From assembly GCF_012848855.1 (NCBI RefSeq), contig NZ_CP051630.1, positions 3,203,501 through 3,267,500 of the forward strand: a stretch of 64,000 nt of DNA, written 5' to 3'. This document shows, in pieces, positions 46,438 to 54,899 of the stretch. The DNA comes from Pyruvatibacter mobilis (GTDB lineage: Bacteria > Pseudomonadota > Alphaproteobacteria > CGMCC-115125). The notes below the pieces were generated by a model that saw only the letters and a program-made list of their open reading frames with translations, was not told where the DNA came from and searched no databases. The stretch's first letter is position 1. Every line of letters begins with the position of its first letter. Both the position numbers and the translations under genes were made by a program.

Positions 46438-47898
46438 ATGGTGCGCCGCAGACAGACCCTGGAACCGCTCAATGCAAAGCTTCTGGCGATGCTCGGGACC
46501 GTCGGCCTTGCCGCCTGCTCCTTCTCGCCAGACGTGCCACAATCGCCGGTGGTTCAATCTCCCAAGGCCCAGGCGGAGTTTGTCACTGCGGAGGTGGCAC
46601 CGGTAAACGCGTCCACTCCCGATGCTCGCTGGTGGCGCCTATACGACAACGCCGAGCTTGACGGCTATGTCGCCCGCGCACTCGAACAGAACAACGACCT
46701 CAAGGCGGCGCTGGCCAATCTCGACCGGGTGCTGGCAGCGCTTGGTGAAAGTCGGGCTGACTTTTTTCCGAGCACGGATATTTCGGCGGGTGTGACCTAT
46801 GAGCGTGACGAGAGGGGCATTGTCACCTCGCCGCGCAATGACGAAGACCTGACCTACAATTCGGGTTTCAGCCTGTCCTACGAGATCGACCTGTTTGGCC
46901 GTGTGCGCAATGGCGTCGATGCGGCGCGGGCTGATGCCGAGGCTGCTGCCGCGTCACTTCAGGCGGCCCGCATTACCGTGGCGGGTGAGACGGCGCGGGC
47001 TTACGCGGATATCTGCGCTGCCAACCAGCAGATCGCTGTCACAGAAAACACGCTCGACCTGCAGGCCCGGACGGTAGATCTCACGCGTCAGCTGACCGAA
47101 GGCGGTCAGGGAACAACGCTCGACATTGCCCGCGCTCGGGTCAACGTAGAGAATACGCGGGCCAGCCTGCCGCGCCTGAGGGCCGCGCGGGAAAATGCGC
47201 GCTTCCGCCTTGCGACACTTGTCGGCACACCGCCTGCGGAGATGGTGGAAGCTGCGGCGGAGTGCATGTCTTCCCCCATTGTTGCGTCAACAATCCCGGT
47301 GGGCGACGGGGCGGGGCTCATTGCGCGCCGTCCGGACGTGCAGGAAGCAGAAAAAACGCTGGCAGCGTCAGCGGCCCGGGTGGGGGTTGCGACGGCAGAG
47401 CTTTATCCGCGCATTACCCTTGGTGGCTCCGTCGACGTGACGGCACTGCAGGTAGCCAGCCTCAAGGAAGACGGTGCAGTCGGGTTCAATTTCGGGCCGC
47501 TGATCTCATGGTCGTTTCCGAACCAGACCGCCGCACGGGCCCGTATCCGGGCCGCTGAAGCGACGATGGCCGAGGCGCTGGCCCGGTTTGATCAGGCCGT
47601 GCTTGTGGCCTTGCAGGAGACGGAAACGGCGCTGCAGAACTACGCCGCTGAGCTTGAGCGCCAGGCAGCGCTCAAGCAGGCGCGGGATGTTGCTGCCCAG
47701 TCGGCCCGGATGGCCCGCGAGCGCTACGAGCTGGGCGCCGATGACTTCATCACCGTGCTCGACGCGGAGCGCACGCTGGCCGAGGCGGACATCACCCTTG
47801 CCCAGTCGCAGGCAAGCACGACCCAGTTCCAGATCGAGCTGTTCCGTGCCCTCGGTGGTACGTGGGATGCAGCGGATATCTCAACTGCGGGTATCTAG
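46438..47898 (+). CDS. NodT/TolC-type outer membrane efflux lipoprotein
   Basis: A protein of 486 residues from the ATG at 46438. A lipobox is visible in the N-terminal signal (LAACSFSPDVP), so Cys27 would be acylated. The TolC-like repeats are present: DARWWRLYDNAELDGYVARALEQNNDLKAALANLDR, SYEIDLFGRVRNGVDAARADAEAAAASLQAAR, and the second repeat IRAAEATMAEALARFDQAVLVALQETETALQNY. It should form the outer channel of a tripartite pump. It is alone here; the nearest RND pump (59.8-64 kb) is about 12 kb away and on the other strand. Confidence 0.9.
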   Translation: MVRRRQTLEPLNAKLLAMLGTVGLAACSFSPDVPQSPVVQSPKAQAEFVTAEVAPVNASTPDARWWRLYDNAELDGYVARALEQNNDLKAALANLDRVLAALGESRADFFPSTDISAGVTYERDERGIVTSPRNDEDLTYNSGFSLSYEIDLFGRVRNGVDAARADAEAAAASLQAARITVAGETARAYADICAANQQIAVTENTLDLQARTVDLTRQLTEGGQGTTLDIARARVNVENTRASLPRLRAARENARFRLATLVGTPPAEMVEAAAECMSSPIVASTIPVGDGAGLIARRPDVQEAEKTLAASAARVGVATAELYPRITLGGSVDVTALQVASLKEDGAVGFNFGPLISWSFPNQTAARARIRAAEATMAEALARFDQAVLVALQETETALQNYAAELERQAALKQARDVAAQSARMARERYELGADDFITVLDAERTLAEADITLAQSQASTTQFQIELFRALGGTWDAADISTAGI

Positions 47899-48035
47899 CT
47901 CGCGGCCATAGTTTATTTTTAAAACTGACTAGCAATTCGCGTGTGAATGGCCACAATGCAGGCCGAGAGGCTGCCCCGGGGTGCATGTCCCGGGTGGCCG
48001 CATAATTGTTTCAAACATCACACGGGGCGGCGACC

Positions 48036-49013
48036 ATGCGCACGCGAATTACAGAACTCTTCGGTATCGAGCATCCCATCATCCAGGGCGGCATGCACTT
48101 TGTCGGTTTCGCCGAAATGGCAGCGGCGGTGTCCAATGCGGGCGGCCTTGGCATCATCACCGGCCTGACTCAGGGCACGCCGGAAAAGCTCGCCGCGGAG
48201 ATCAAGCGCTGCCAGGACATGACCGACAAGCCGTTCGGCGTGAACCTCACTTTCCTGCCGTCGGTGACGCCGCCTGACTATCCGGGTCTGGTTGATGCCA
48301 TCGTGCAGAGTGGTGTGAAAGCCGTGGAGACGGCGGGCAACAATCCCGCCCAGTGGCTGCCGACGCTGAAGGAAGCGGGCATCAAGGTGATCCACAAATG
48401 CACCTCCGTCCGCCATTCGCTGAAGGCCGAATCCATTGGCTGTGATGCTGTGAGCGTCGATGGTTTCGAATGCGGCGGTCATCCCGGTGAAGACGACATT
48501 CCCAACTTCATCCTGCTGCCCCGTGCCGCCGAAGAGCTGAAAATCCCGTTCGTGGCGTCCGGCGGCATGGCCGATGGGCGCAGCCTTGTGGCAGCGATGG
48601 CGCTGGGTGCCGAGGGTATGAACATGGGCACCCGTTTCATCGCGACGAAGGAAGCACCGGTGCATGAGAACGTGAAGCAGGCGCTGATTGAGGCTTCGGA
48701 ACTCGATACCCGCCTGATCATGCGTCCGCTGCGCAACACGGAGCGGGTCCTCAATAATGATGCGGTCGAGCGTCTGCTTCAGAAGGAGCAGGAGCTTGGT
48801 GACAAGCTGTCCTTCGCCGACATCGCCGAGGAAGTTGCGGGCGTCTATCCCAAGATCATGAAGGATGGCGACATGGATGCGGGCGGCTGGAGCTGCGGCA
48901 TGGTCGCCGGCCTGATCCATGACGTTCCGACCTGTCAGGAACTGATGGACCGGATCATGGGCGAAGCGGAAGAAATCATCGCCAAGCGCCTGCAGACCTT
49001 CCGCGCCGCGTAA
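48036..49013 (+). CDS. Nitronate monooxygenase family protein (2-nitropropane dioxygenase-like)
   Basis: A protein of 325 residues from the ATG at 48036. It is an FMN-binding TIM barrel: TRITELFGIEHPIIQGGMHFVGFAEMAAAVSNAGGLGIITG, GVKAVETAGNNPAQWLPTLKEAGIKVIHKCTSVRHS, GFECGGHPGEDD (catalytic-His region) and FVASGGMADGRSLVAAMALGAEGMNMGTRFIATKEAPVHEN. The family oxidises alkyl nitronates, and several members act on other small molecules. A terminator follows. Confidence 0.9.
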   Translation: MRTRITELFGIEHPIIQGGMHFVGFAEMAAAVSNAGGLGIITGLTQGTPEKLAAEIKRCQDMTDKPFGVNLTFLPSVTPPDYPGLVDAIVQSGVKAVETAGNNPAQWLPTLKEAGIKVIHKCTSVRHSLKAESIGCDAVSVDGFECGGHPGEDDIPNFILLPRAAEELKIPFVASGGMADGRSLVAAMALGAEGMNMGTRFIATKEAPVHENVKQALIEASELDTRLIMRPLRNTERVLNNDAVERLLQKEQELGDKLSFADIAEEVAGVYPKIMKDGDMDAGGWSCGMVAGLIHDVPTCQELMDRIMGEAEEIIAKRLQTFRAA

Positions 49014-49052
49014 GGCGTACATTGCTGCAAGGCAGCACGACGCACGATTTTG

Positions 49053-49091
49053 CACCCCGGACCTGCCGCCCGTGCAGGCCCGGGGTGTTTT
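49053..49091 (+). terminator. Rho-independent terminator after nitronate monooxygenase
   Basis: CACCCCGG-A-CCTGC (49053-49066) pairs with GCAGG-C-CCGGGGTG (49074-49087) with one mismatch and a 7-nt loop, then TTTT. It lies 40 bp past the stop. Confidence 0.88.
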
Positions 49092-49174
49092 GATTCGGAA
49101 CCATCCGGCCCCGCCCCGGTTTTCCTGTCGAGTTTCAACGGCAAGAGGACCCTTTCCCGAACGGGGCGAAAACC

Positions 49175-49933
49175 ATGAACTGGGCTGGCTGGACATCCGA
49201 TTTCAAGACGAGCGCGCTGGGGCAGAGAGTTGCACAGCTTCGCGACCGCGTTCGCCCCATCCTGACCTCGCGAGAGGGCAGGGTCGGCGTCATCGGCGGC
49301 ACGCTTTTCGCCGCAGCCGGTGTGGCTGCCTTCCAGTCACCGGTGCTGGCAGAAGGGTGTTACCTTCCCAGCTCCCTGTCGCTTGCCGAGGTGCGCGACG
49401 CGCGGGTCACGGCCGCAGGTCAGGCTGTAGACGGGTCCATCGTGGACGTCGTGACCACGGCCCGCGGCCGGGTCGAACACATTGTCATTTCCTACGAATC
49501 TCAGGGAGAAGCGGGCTCGTTCCTGCGTACGGTCGCGCTGCGCCCCTCCCAGATCGATATCTGCACGTCCGGGTCCGAGGCCCGCGCTGACGTTGCCCTT
49601 ACCCGGGCGCAACTCGATGGCCTCCGGGATGTGGTGATCGGCATGACAGCGGCCATGCCCGCATCCGTCGACGGTACCCCTGCATTGCGCAACGTGACTG
49701 CGCTCTATCATCCTTCGGAACTGAGCCTTGTGGCGCTCGCCGATTGGCACAAGGCGGAAGGCTCGGATGATGTTGAGTTTCGCCTTTACAAGGTCTCTGA
49801 CGGCCTGCGTGTCGCTGCCGTGATGGCCGGCGATGCCGGCGGTGACATCGAGACTGCAGATAGCCGGCCAAGGGCCTTCTCGGAGATCGCCCGTCCGGCA
49901 TATTCTCTCAATCAAGTGTCTTTCGCCATCTGA
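49175..49933 (+). CDS. Hypothetical protein with PRC-barrel-like strands and a membrane anchor
   Basis: A protein of 252 residues. A hydrophobic segment near residues 36-60 (RVGVIGGTLFAAAGVAAFQSPVLAEGC) is a transmembrane anchor or signal. The central part (SLAEVRDARVTAAGQAVDGSIVDVVTTARGRVEHIVISY, LRTVALRPSQIDIC) resembles a PRC-barrel beta pattern; this is tentative. I do not recognise the C-terminal half. It lies 161 bp after the nitronate monooxygenase gene, past a terminator, and 269 bp before the first P450 gene. Confidence 0.6.
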   Translation: MNWAGWTSDFKTSALGQRVAQLRDRVRPILTSREGRVGVIGGTLFAAAGVAAFQSPVLAEGCYLPSSLSLAEVRDARVTAAGQAVDGSIVDVVTTARGRVEHIVISYESQGEAGSFLRTVALRPSQIDICTSGSEARADVALTRAQLDGLRDVVIGMTAAMPASVDGTPALRNVTALYHPSELSLVALADWHKAEGSDDVEFRLYKVSDGLRVAAVMAGDAGGDIETADSRPRAFSEIARPAYSLNQVSFAI

Positions 49934-49938
49934 TGTAC

Positions 49939-49977
49939 GGCAAAACCCCGGAAAGCAGCGCTTTTTGGGGTTTTGCC
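49939..49977. terminator. Hairpin downstream of the PRC-like gene
   Basis: GGCAAAACCCC (49939-49949) and GGGGTTTTGCC (49967-49977) form a perfect 11-bp stem with a 17-nt loop, just past the stop at 49931-49933. The A/T runs lie within the stem and no T-run follows, so it may terminate transcription in either direction weakly. Confidence 0.6.
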
Positions 49978-49996
49978 ATTCGGCTGGAAAAAGGTG

Positions 49997-50064
49997 TTGC
50001 GCCGCAGCAAAAAGTGACGCTGGCGTCATTTTCAATTGAAACCGGCATTTCCCCTGCGTTACCA
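49997..50064 (+). promoter_or_regulatory. Promoter/operator module 1, upstream of the first CYP153 gene
   Basis: The palindrome TGACGC-TG-GCGTCA (50015-50028) lies 7 bp upstream of TTGAAA (50036-50041), then a 17-bp spacer and TTACCA (50059-50064). A TTGCGCCGCAGCAA segment (49997-50010) lies upstream. The same elements recur in the same spacing before the second P450 gene, so it is read as a shared operator plus sigma-70-like promoter. Confidence 0.7.
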
Positions 50065-50202
50065 TCCGTGCAAATGGCCGCAAGTCAGTTGCGGCAAGCC
50101 GTGACCACCTTCCGCACATAACGGAGGGGGTGCGGCGTCACGCCGTGCGGTAGCCCTCTCCCCTTAATCGGGCCCCACGCAGTAAAGGAAGGAAGTGCAT
50201 CC

Positions 50203-51468
50203 ATGTCCCAGGCCGCCATTCAGGACACCCCTGAGATCGATCATGTCGAGCGTGCGCGCACCATGCCGCTCGAAGAGCTGAACATCGCCGACCCGGACCT
50301 TTTCCAGGCCGATGCGATCTGGCCCTATTTCGAGCGCCTTCGTAAGGACGCGCCGGTGCATAAAGCGACGTCGCCTGACTTCGGTGATTACTGGTCGGTG
50401 ACCCGCTACGAGGACATCATGGCGGTGGACACCAACCACCACGTGTTCTCGTCGAGCTGGGAACATGGCGGCATCACGCTGTTCGACCAGATTTCCGATT
50501 TCCAGCTGCCCATGTTCATTGCCATGGACCCGCCCAAGCATGATGACCAGCGCAAGGCCGTGCAGGGCATCGTGGCACCCAACAACCTGAAGAACTGGGA
50601 AGACCTGATCCGCGAGCGCACCGGCTATGTGCTGGATTCGCTGCCGCGGGGGGAAGCATTCGACTGGGTGGACAATGTGTCGGTGGAACTCACTACCATG
50701 ATGCTGGCCACGCTGTTCGATTTCCCGTTCGAGGAGCGCCGCAAGCTGACCCGCTGGTCCGACGTGGCGACCGGCCGCAACAATCCGGACATCGTGGAAA
50801 GCGATGAGCAGTGGCGGGCAGAACTGCTTGAGTGCCTCGAATATTTCACCAATCTATGGAATGAGCGCGTCAACTCGGACACGCCGGGCAATGACCTCAT
50901 CTCCATGATGACGCATAGCGACAGCACCAAGAACATGGACCCGATGGAGTATCTCGGGAACATCATCCTGCTGATCGTCGGCGGCAACGACACCACCCGC
51001 AACTCGATGACAGCCAGCGTCTATGCGCTCAACAAGTTCGCCGGTGAGTATGACAAGCTGCTCGCCAACCCGGACCTGATCCCGAACCTGTCGTCGGAAA
51101 TCATCCGCTGGCAGACACCGCTGGCCCACATGCGCCGCACGGCGCTGGAAGACATCGAGCTCAACGGCCAGATGATCAAGAAGGGCGACAAGGTTGCCAT
51201 GTGGTACGTCTCGGGCAACCGGGATGCGGATGTGTTTGAAGACGCGGATACGGTGATCATCGACCGCGCCAATGCGCGCCGTCAGATGTCGTTCGGCTAT
51301 GGCATCCATCGCTGCGTGGGCAATCGCCTGGGCGAGCTGCAGATCAAGATCCTGTGGGAAGAGATCCTCAAGCGCTTCCCGAAGATCGAGGTTCTGGAAG
51401 AGCCGACCCGCACCAAGTCCGTCTTCGTGAAGGGCTACACCTACATGCCGGTGCGTATCCCCGCCTGA
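50203..51468 (+). CDS. Cytochrome P450, CYP153 family (alkane terminal hydroxylase type), copy 1
   Basis: A protein of 421 residues behind an AGGAAGGAAG site. The haem Cys is C371 in FGYGIHRCVGNRLGELQ. The I-helix oxygen-activation site is GGNDTTRN (D263, T264) and the ExxR pair is E299/R302 (EIIR). QLPMFIAMDPPKHDDQRK and TPLAHMRRTALEDIELNGQMIKKGDKVAMWYVSGNRD are CYP153 signatures. It would hydroxylate n-alkanes or related chains using ferredoxin and ferredoxin reductase, for which no genes are adjacent. A paralogue follows. Confidence 0.9.
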   Translation: MSQAAIQDTPEIDHVERARTMPLEELNIADPDLFQADAIWPYFERLRKDAPVHKATSPDFGDYWSVTRYEDIMAVDTNHHVFSSSWEHGGITLFDQISDFQLPMFIAMDPPKHDDQRKAVQGIVAPNNLKNWEDLIRERTGYVLDSLPRGEAFDWVDNVSVELTTMMLATLFDFPFEERRKLTRWSDVATGRNNPDIVESDEQWRAELLECLEYFTNLWNERVNSDTPGNDLISMMTHSDSTKNMDPMEYLGNIILLIVGGNDTTRNSMTASVYALNKFAGEYDKLLANPDLIPNLSSEIIRWQTPLAHMRRTALEDIELNGQMIKKGDKVAMWYVSGNRDADVFEDADTVIIDRANARRQMSFGYGIHRCVGNRLGELQIKILWEEILKRFPKIEVLEEPTRTKSVFVKGYTYMPVRIPA

Positions 51469-51514
51469 GGCGGTCCCCGGCCGGCGGCGCTCGCCTTCAG
51501 ATGAGCCCGCCAAA

Positions 51515-51560
51515 AAAGCGCGGTATCCCTTGAGTTCAGGGATGCCGCGCTTTCTTTTTG
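51515..51560 (+). terminator. Terminator after the first CYP153 gene
   Basis: AAAGCGCGG-T-ATCCCT (51515-51530) pairs with AGGGAT-G-CCGCGCTTT (51538-51553) over 16 positions with one T-G wobble and a 7-nt loop, then CTTTTTG. It separates the two P450 genes, so each is probably transcribed from its own promoter. Confidence 0.9.
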
Positions 51561-51578
51561 CCCAGCGTCCAGGAAGTA

Positions 51579-51645
51579 TTGCGGCGCAATAAAAATGACG
51601 CTGGCGTCATTTTTATCTGGAAGGCTGATTTCCCTCGCGTTATCG
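51579..51645 (+). promoter_or_regulatory. Promoter/operator module 2, upstream of the second CYP153 gene
   Basis: The palindrome core TGACGC-TG-GCGTCA (51596-51609), extended to 11-bp arms (AAAAATGACGC and GCGTCATTTTT), is 7 bp upstream of CTGGAA (51617-51622). A 17-bp spacer and TTATCG (51640-51645) follow. TTGCGGCGCAATAA (51579-51592) lies upstream. Spacing is identical to module 1. The 312-bp gap 51469-51780 holds this and the preceding terminator; I see nothing else in it. Confidence 0.7.
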
Positions 51646-51780
51646 TGGTCTTTAGGAAGCATCCCTAAAACGGGAGCAGGCCGGGGCCGACGCCTCATCG
51701 CGCGTCGGGGTCCGGCCTTGTTGCATGGCGTATCGGCCGCATGCCGCCCGGCCACGCAAGACAAGCGGAAGGAACATTTC

Positions 51781-53043
51781 ATGTCGCAAGCAGCCATCGA
51801 AACCACGCCGGATATCGATCACACCGAGCGCGCCTGGAGCATGCCGCTCAAGGATATCAATCCGGCCCAGCGCGATCTGTTCCAGAACGACGTGATCTGG
51901 CCCTATTTCGAGCGCCTGCGTAAGGAAGCGCCGGTGCATAAGGGCTATGACGAGGAATTCGGCGAATACTGGTCGGTGACCCGCTACGAAGACATCATGG
52001 CGGTCGACACCAACCACCACGTGTTCTCGTCTGACTGGACCCATGGCGGCATCACGCTGTTTGACGGGCCGGAAGATTTCCAGCTGCCCATGTTTATCGC
52101 CATGGACCCGCCCAAGCATGACGAGCAGCGCAAGACGGTGCAGCCGATCGTGGCGCCGAACAACCTCAAGAACTGGGAGCCGCTGATCCGTGAGCGGACC
52201 GTCAAGGTGCTTGAATCGCTGCCGCGCGGTGAGGTGTTTGACTGGGTCGACAATGTGTCGATCGAGCTCACCACCATGATGCTGGCGACCCTGTTCGATT
52301 TCCCGTTCGAGGAGCGCCGCAAGCTGACTTTCTGGTCCGACATGGTGACGACCGACTCCAAGACACTGGAAGGCGGTGAGGAAGAGTGGAAGGGCCACAT
52401 GCTCTCCTGCCTCGAATACTTCACCAATCTGTGGAACGAGCGGGTCAACTCGGACACGCAGGGCAATGACCTGATCACCATGCTGACCAAGGGCGAGAGC
52501 ACCAAGAACATGGACCCGATGGAATATCTCGGGAACATCATCCTGCTCATCGTCGGCGGCAACGACACCACCCGCAACTCGATGACGGGCGGTCTTTATG
52601 CCCTCAACAAGTTCCCGGGCGAGTATGACAAGCTGGTCGCCAACCCGGACCTGATCCCGAACATGGTGTCGGAAATCATCCGCTGGCAGACGCCGCTGGC
52701 TCACATGCGCCGCACGGCGCTCGAAGACATCGAGCTTAACGGCCAGATGATCAAGAAGGGCGACAAGGTGGCCATGTGGTATGTGTCCGGCAACCGTGAC
52801 GCGGACGTGTTTGATGATGCCGACAAGCTGATCATCGACCGCGACAATGCCCGCCGTCAGATGTCGTTCGGCTACGGCATTCACCGTTGCGTGGGCAACC
52901 GCCTTGGCGAATTGCAGATCCGCATCCTGTGGGAAGAAATCCTCAAGCGCTTCCCGAAGATCGAAGTGATGGAAGAGCCGGAACGCTCCCCGGGCTGCTT
53001 CGTGAAGGGCTACAAGTATATGCCGGTGCGCATCCCGGCCTGA
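51781..53043 (+). CDS. Cytochrome P450, CYP153 family, copy 2
   Basis: A protein of 420 residues from the ATG at 51781, closely similar to copy 1 along its length. Differences cluster at residues 54-60, 95-100 and about 185-210 (the F-G region and substrate-access loops), and near the C-terminus (MEEPERSPGCF versus LEEPTRTKSVF). Haem Cys is C370 (FGYGIHRCVGN) and the ExxR and GGNDTTRN motifs are intact. This pattern suggests a tandem duplication with substrate-range divergence. A terminator follows. Confidence 0.9.
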   Translation: MSQAAIETTPDIDHTERAWSMPLKDINPAQRDLFQNDVIWPYFERLRKEAPVHKGYDEEFGEYWSVTRYEDIMAVDTNHHVFSSDWTHGGITLFDGPEDFQLPMFIAMDPPKHDEQRKTVQPIVAPNNLKNWEPLIRERTVKVLESLPRGEVFDWVDNVSIELTTMMLATLFDFPFEERRKLTFWSDMVTTDSKTLEGGEEEWKGHMLSCLEYFTNLWNERVNSDTQGNDLITMLTKGESTKNMDPMEYLGNIILLIVGGNDTTRNSMTGGLYALNKFPGEYDKLVANPDLIPNMVSEIIRWQTPLAHMRRTALEDIELNGQMIKKGDKVAMWYVSGNRDADVFDDADKLIIDRDNARRQMSFGYGIHRCVGNRLGELQIRILWEEILKRFPKIEVMEEPERSPGCFVKGYKYMPVRIPA

Positions 53044-53063
53044 AGCTCTCGATGCTGAAATGG

Positions 53064-53098
53064 AAAGGGCGCTGCGGGAAGACCGCAGCGCCCTTTTT
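53064..53098 (+). terminator. Terminator after the second CYP153 gene
   Basis: AAAGGGCGCTGCGG (53064-53077) and CCGCAGCGCCCTTT (53083-53096) form a perfect 14-bp stem with a 5-nt loop and a T-run (53094-53098) after it. It may also serve the convergent BCCT gene from the other side. Confidence 0.93.
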
Positions 53099-53124
53099 CG
53101 TGGTCGGGTGAGTATCGTCGGATG

Positions 53125-54738
53125 TCAGTCTCGCGGCTCGGCTCTCAGCCCCTTCACCAGGGCCACGCAGCCGAGCAGCAGGACCGCTGCAAAGGGAAGC
53201 CCCGTGGAAACGGCGGCTGCCTGCAGTGCCGCAAGGCCGCCGCCCAGCAACAGGGCAATGGCCACCAGTCCTTCGAACAGGCACCAGAACACGCGCTGCG
53301 CCACCGGTGCATCCACCTTGCCGCCTGCCGTGATTGTATCGATCACCAGTGATCCGCTGTCGGACGATGTGACGAAGAACACGATCACCAGCACGATGCC
53401 GACGAAAGACGTGATCGCTGCCAGCGGAAGCTCGCTCAGCATGGTGAAGAGGCGAAGTTCCGTCGGTGCGTCGACAATGGCTTCAAATCCCTGGGTGACG
53501 AAGGTGATGGCGGTGCCGCCAAATGCGGTCATCCACAGGACGGAGACGATCGATGGGATCAGCAGCACGCAGAAAATGAACTCGCGCACCGAGCGTCCGC
53601 GGCTGACGCGGGCGATGAACATGCCGACGAAAGGCGACCACGAAATCCACCAGGCCCAGTAGAACGCCGTCCAGTCCTGGCGGAAATTGTCATCTTCCCT
53701 GCCGAACGGATTGGATAGCGGAACAAGCTCCGTCATATAGGCGCCGAGATTGGCAACGAAGCCCGACAGGATGGCCAGTGTCGGGCCCACGAGGATGACA
53801 AAGGCCAGCAGCATGATTGCCAGTACGAGGTTGATTTCCGACAAGCGCTTCACGCCTGCATCGAGACCCGCGACAACCGAGATGAGGGCGATGCCGGTGA
53901 TACCGGCAATCAGCGTTACCTTCGACGTTTCGCTGACGGGAATGCCGAACAGGAACTCGAGACCCGCATTTGCCTGCTCCGCCCCGTAGCCGAGCGAGGT
54001 TGCGAGTCCGAACAATGTGGCGAAGACGGCCAGCACGTCGATCACATGGCCCGGCCAGCCCCAGATGCGCTCACCGAAGATGGGGTAGAAGATCGACCTG
54101 ACGCTCAGGGGCAGGCCCTTGTTGTAGGCAAACAGCGCCAGCGACAGGCCGACAACCGCGTAGATTGCCCAGGGGTGCAGCCCCCAGTGAAAAATCGTTG
54201 CAGCCATGCCGAGCCGGCGCGCGGCTTCCTCATCGCCGGCAGCACCTGCCAGCGGCGCCCAGCTTTCCGGCGCACCGGCATTATCCACCAGGGCAGCCGA
54301 AAAGTGGGAAATTGGTTCGGAGACACCAAAGAACATCAGGCCGATGCCCATGCCGGCGGCGAACAGCATGGCGAACCAGCCGGCATAGGAATAGTCCGGT
54401 GTCGCATCCGGGCCGCCGAGGCGGATGCGCCCGAGCGGTGAAATCATGATGCCGACGACAGTCAGCACGAAAATGTTGGCGGCGGTCAGGAAGAACCAGT
54501 CAAAGCTGCTGGTGAGCTCCGGTCGCAGCCAGAACAGGAAAGCTCCGGCGGTTTCCGGAAACAGCAGTGTCAGCGTGGTGAAGAGGACGATGGTGAGGCC
54601 GGAGACGACGAAGACCGGATTGTGGATGTCGAAATCAAATGGCCCAACGCTTGCTTCCACATTGTCCTGGCCGATCTCATAGTCGGTGTCGATCAGGCCC
54701 GTATTGCCCTCGGGGGTCAGGTCAGTGTCTGTCGGCAT
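53125..54738 (-). CDS. BCCT family betaine/carnitine/choline transporter
   Basis: A protein of 537 residues from the ATG at 54738, with AGAGGAT upstream. About 12 transmembrane helices. Family motifs are GMGIGLMFFGVSEPISHF, FHWGLHPWAIYAVVGL (the WGxHPW region) and WAWWISWSPFVGMFIARVSRGRSVREFI (the Trp box for the quaternary amine), then TSSDSGSLVIDTIT. It imports glycine betaine, choline or a similar osmolyte, driven by Na+ or H+. No choline-oxidation genes are adjacent. The C-terminal tail is short, suggesting little osmosensory regulation. Confidence 0.92.
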   Translation of the reverse strand: MPTDTDLTPEGNTGLIDTDYEIGQDNVEASVGPFDFDIHNPVFVVSGLTIVLFTTLTLLFPETAGAFLFWLRPELTSSFDWFFLTAANIFVLTVVGIMISPLGRIRLGGPDATPDYSYAGWFAMLFAAGMGIGLMFFGVSEPISHFSAALVDNAGAPESWAPLAGAAGDEEAARRLGMAATIFHWGLHPWAIYAVVGLSLALFAYNKGLPLSVRSIFYPIFGERIWGWPGHVIDVLAVFATLFGLATSLGYGAEQANAGLEFLFGIPVSETSKVTLIAGITGIALISVVAGLDAGVKRLSEINLVLAIMLLAFVILVGPTLAILSGFVANLGAYMTELVPLSNPFGREDDNFRQDWTAFYWAWWISWSPFVGMFIARVSRGRSVREFIFCVLLIPSIVSVLWMTAFGGTAITFVTQGFEAIVDAPTELRLFTMLSELPLAAITSFVGIVLVIVFFVTSSDSGSLVIDTITAGGKVDAPVAQRVFWCLFEGLVAIALLLGGGLAALQAAAVSTGLPFAAVLLLGCVALVKGLRAEPRD

Positions 54739-54899
54739 GGATCCTCTATGTCTTGTTCGCCCCGCGTGTGGCCGCACGACTGCCATAGGGGAACAATCTT
54801 GGCGCGCGCTTGTTCCATCTGTGTCGCCGCCCTAGCAGACGGGCGCGCGTGGACGCAAATTGAGCAGAACGGACCAGGGAACTGGCAGGGGGAGAAATC

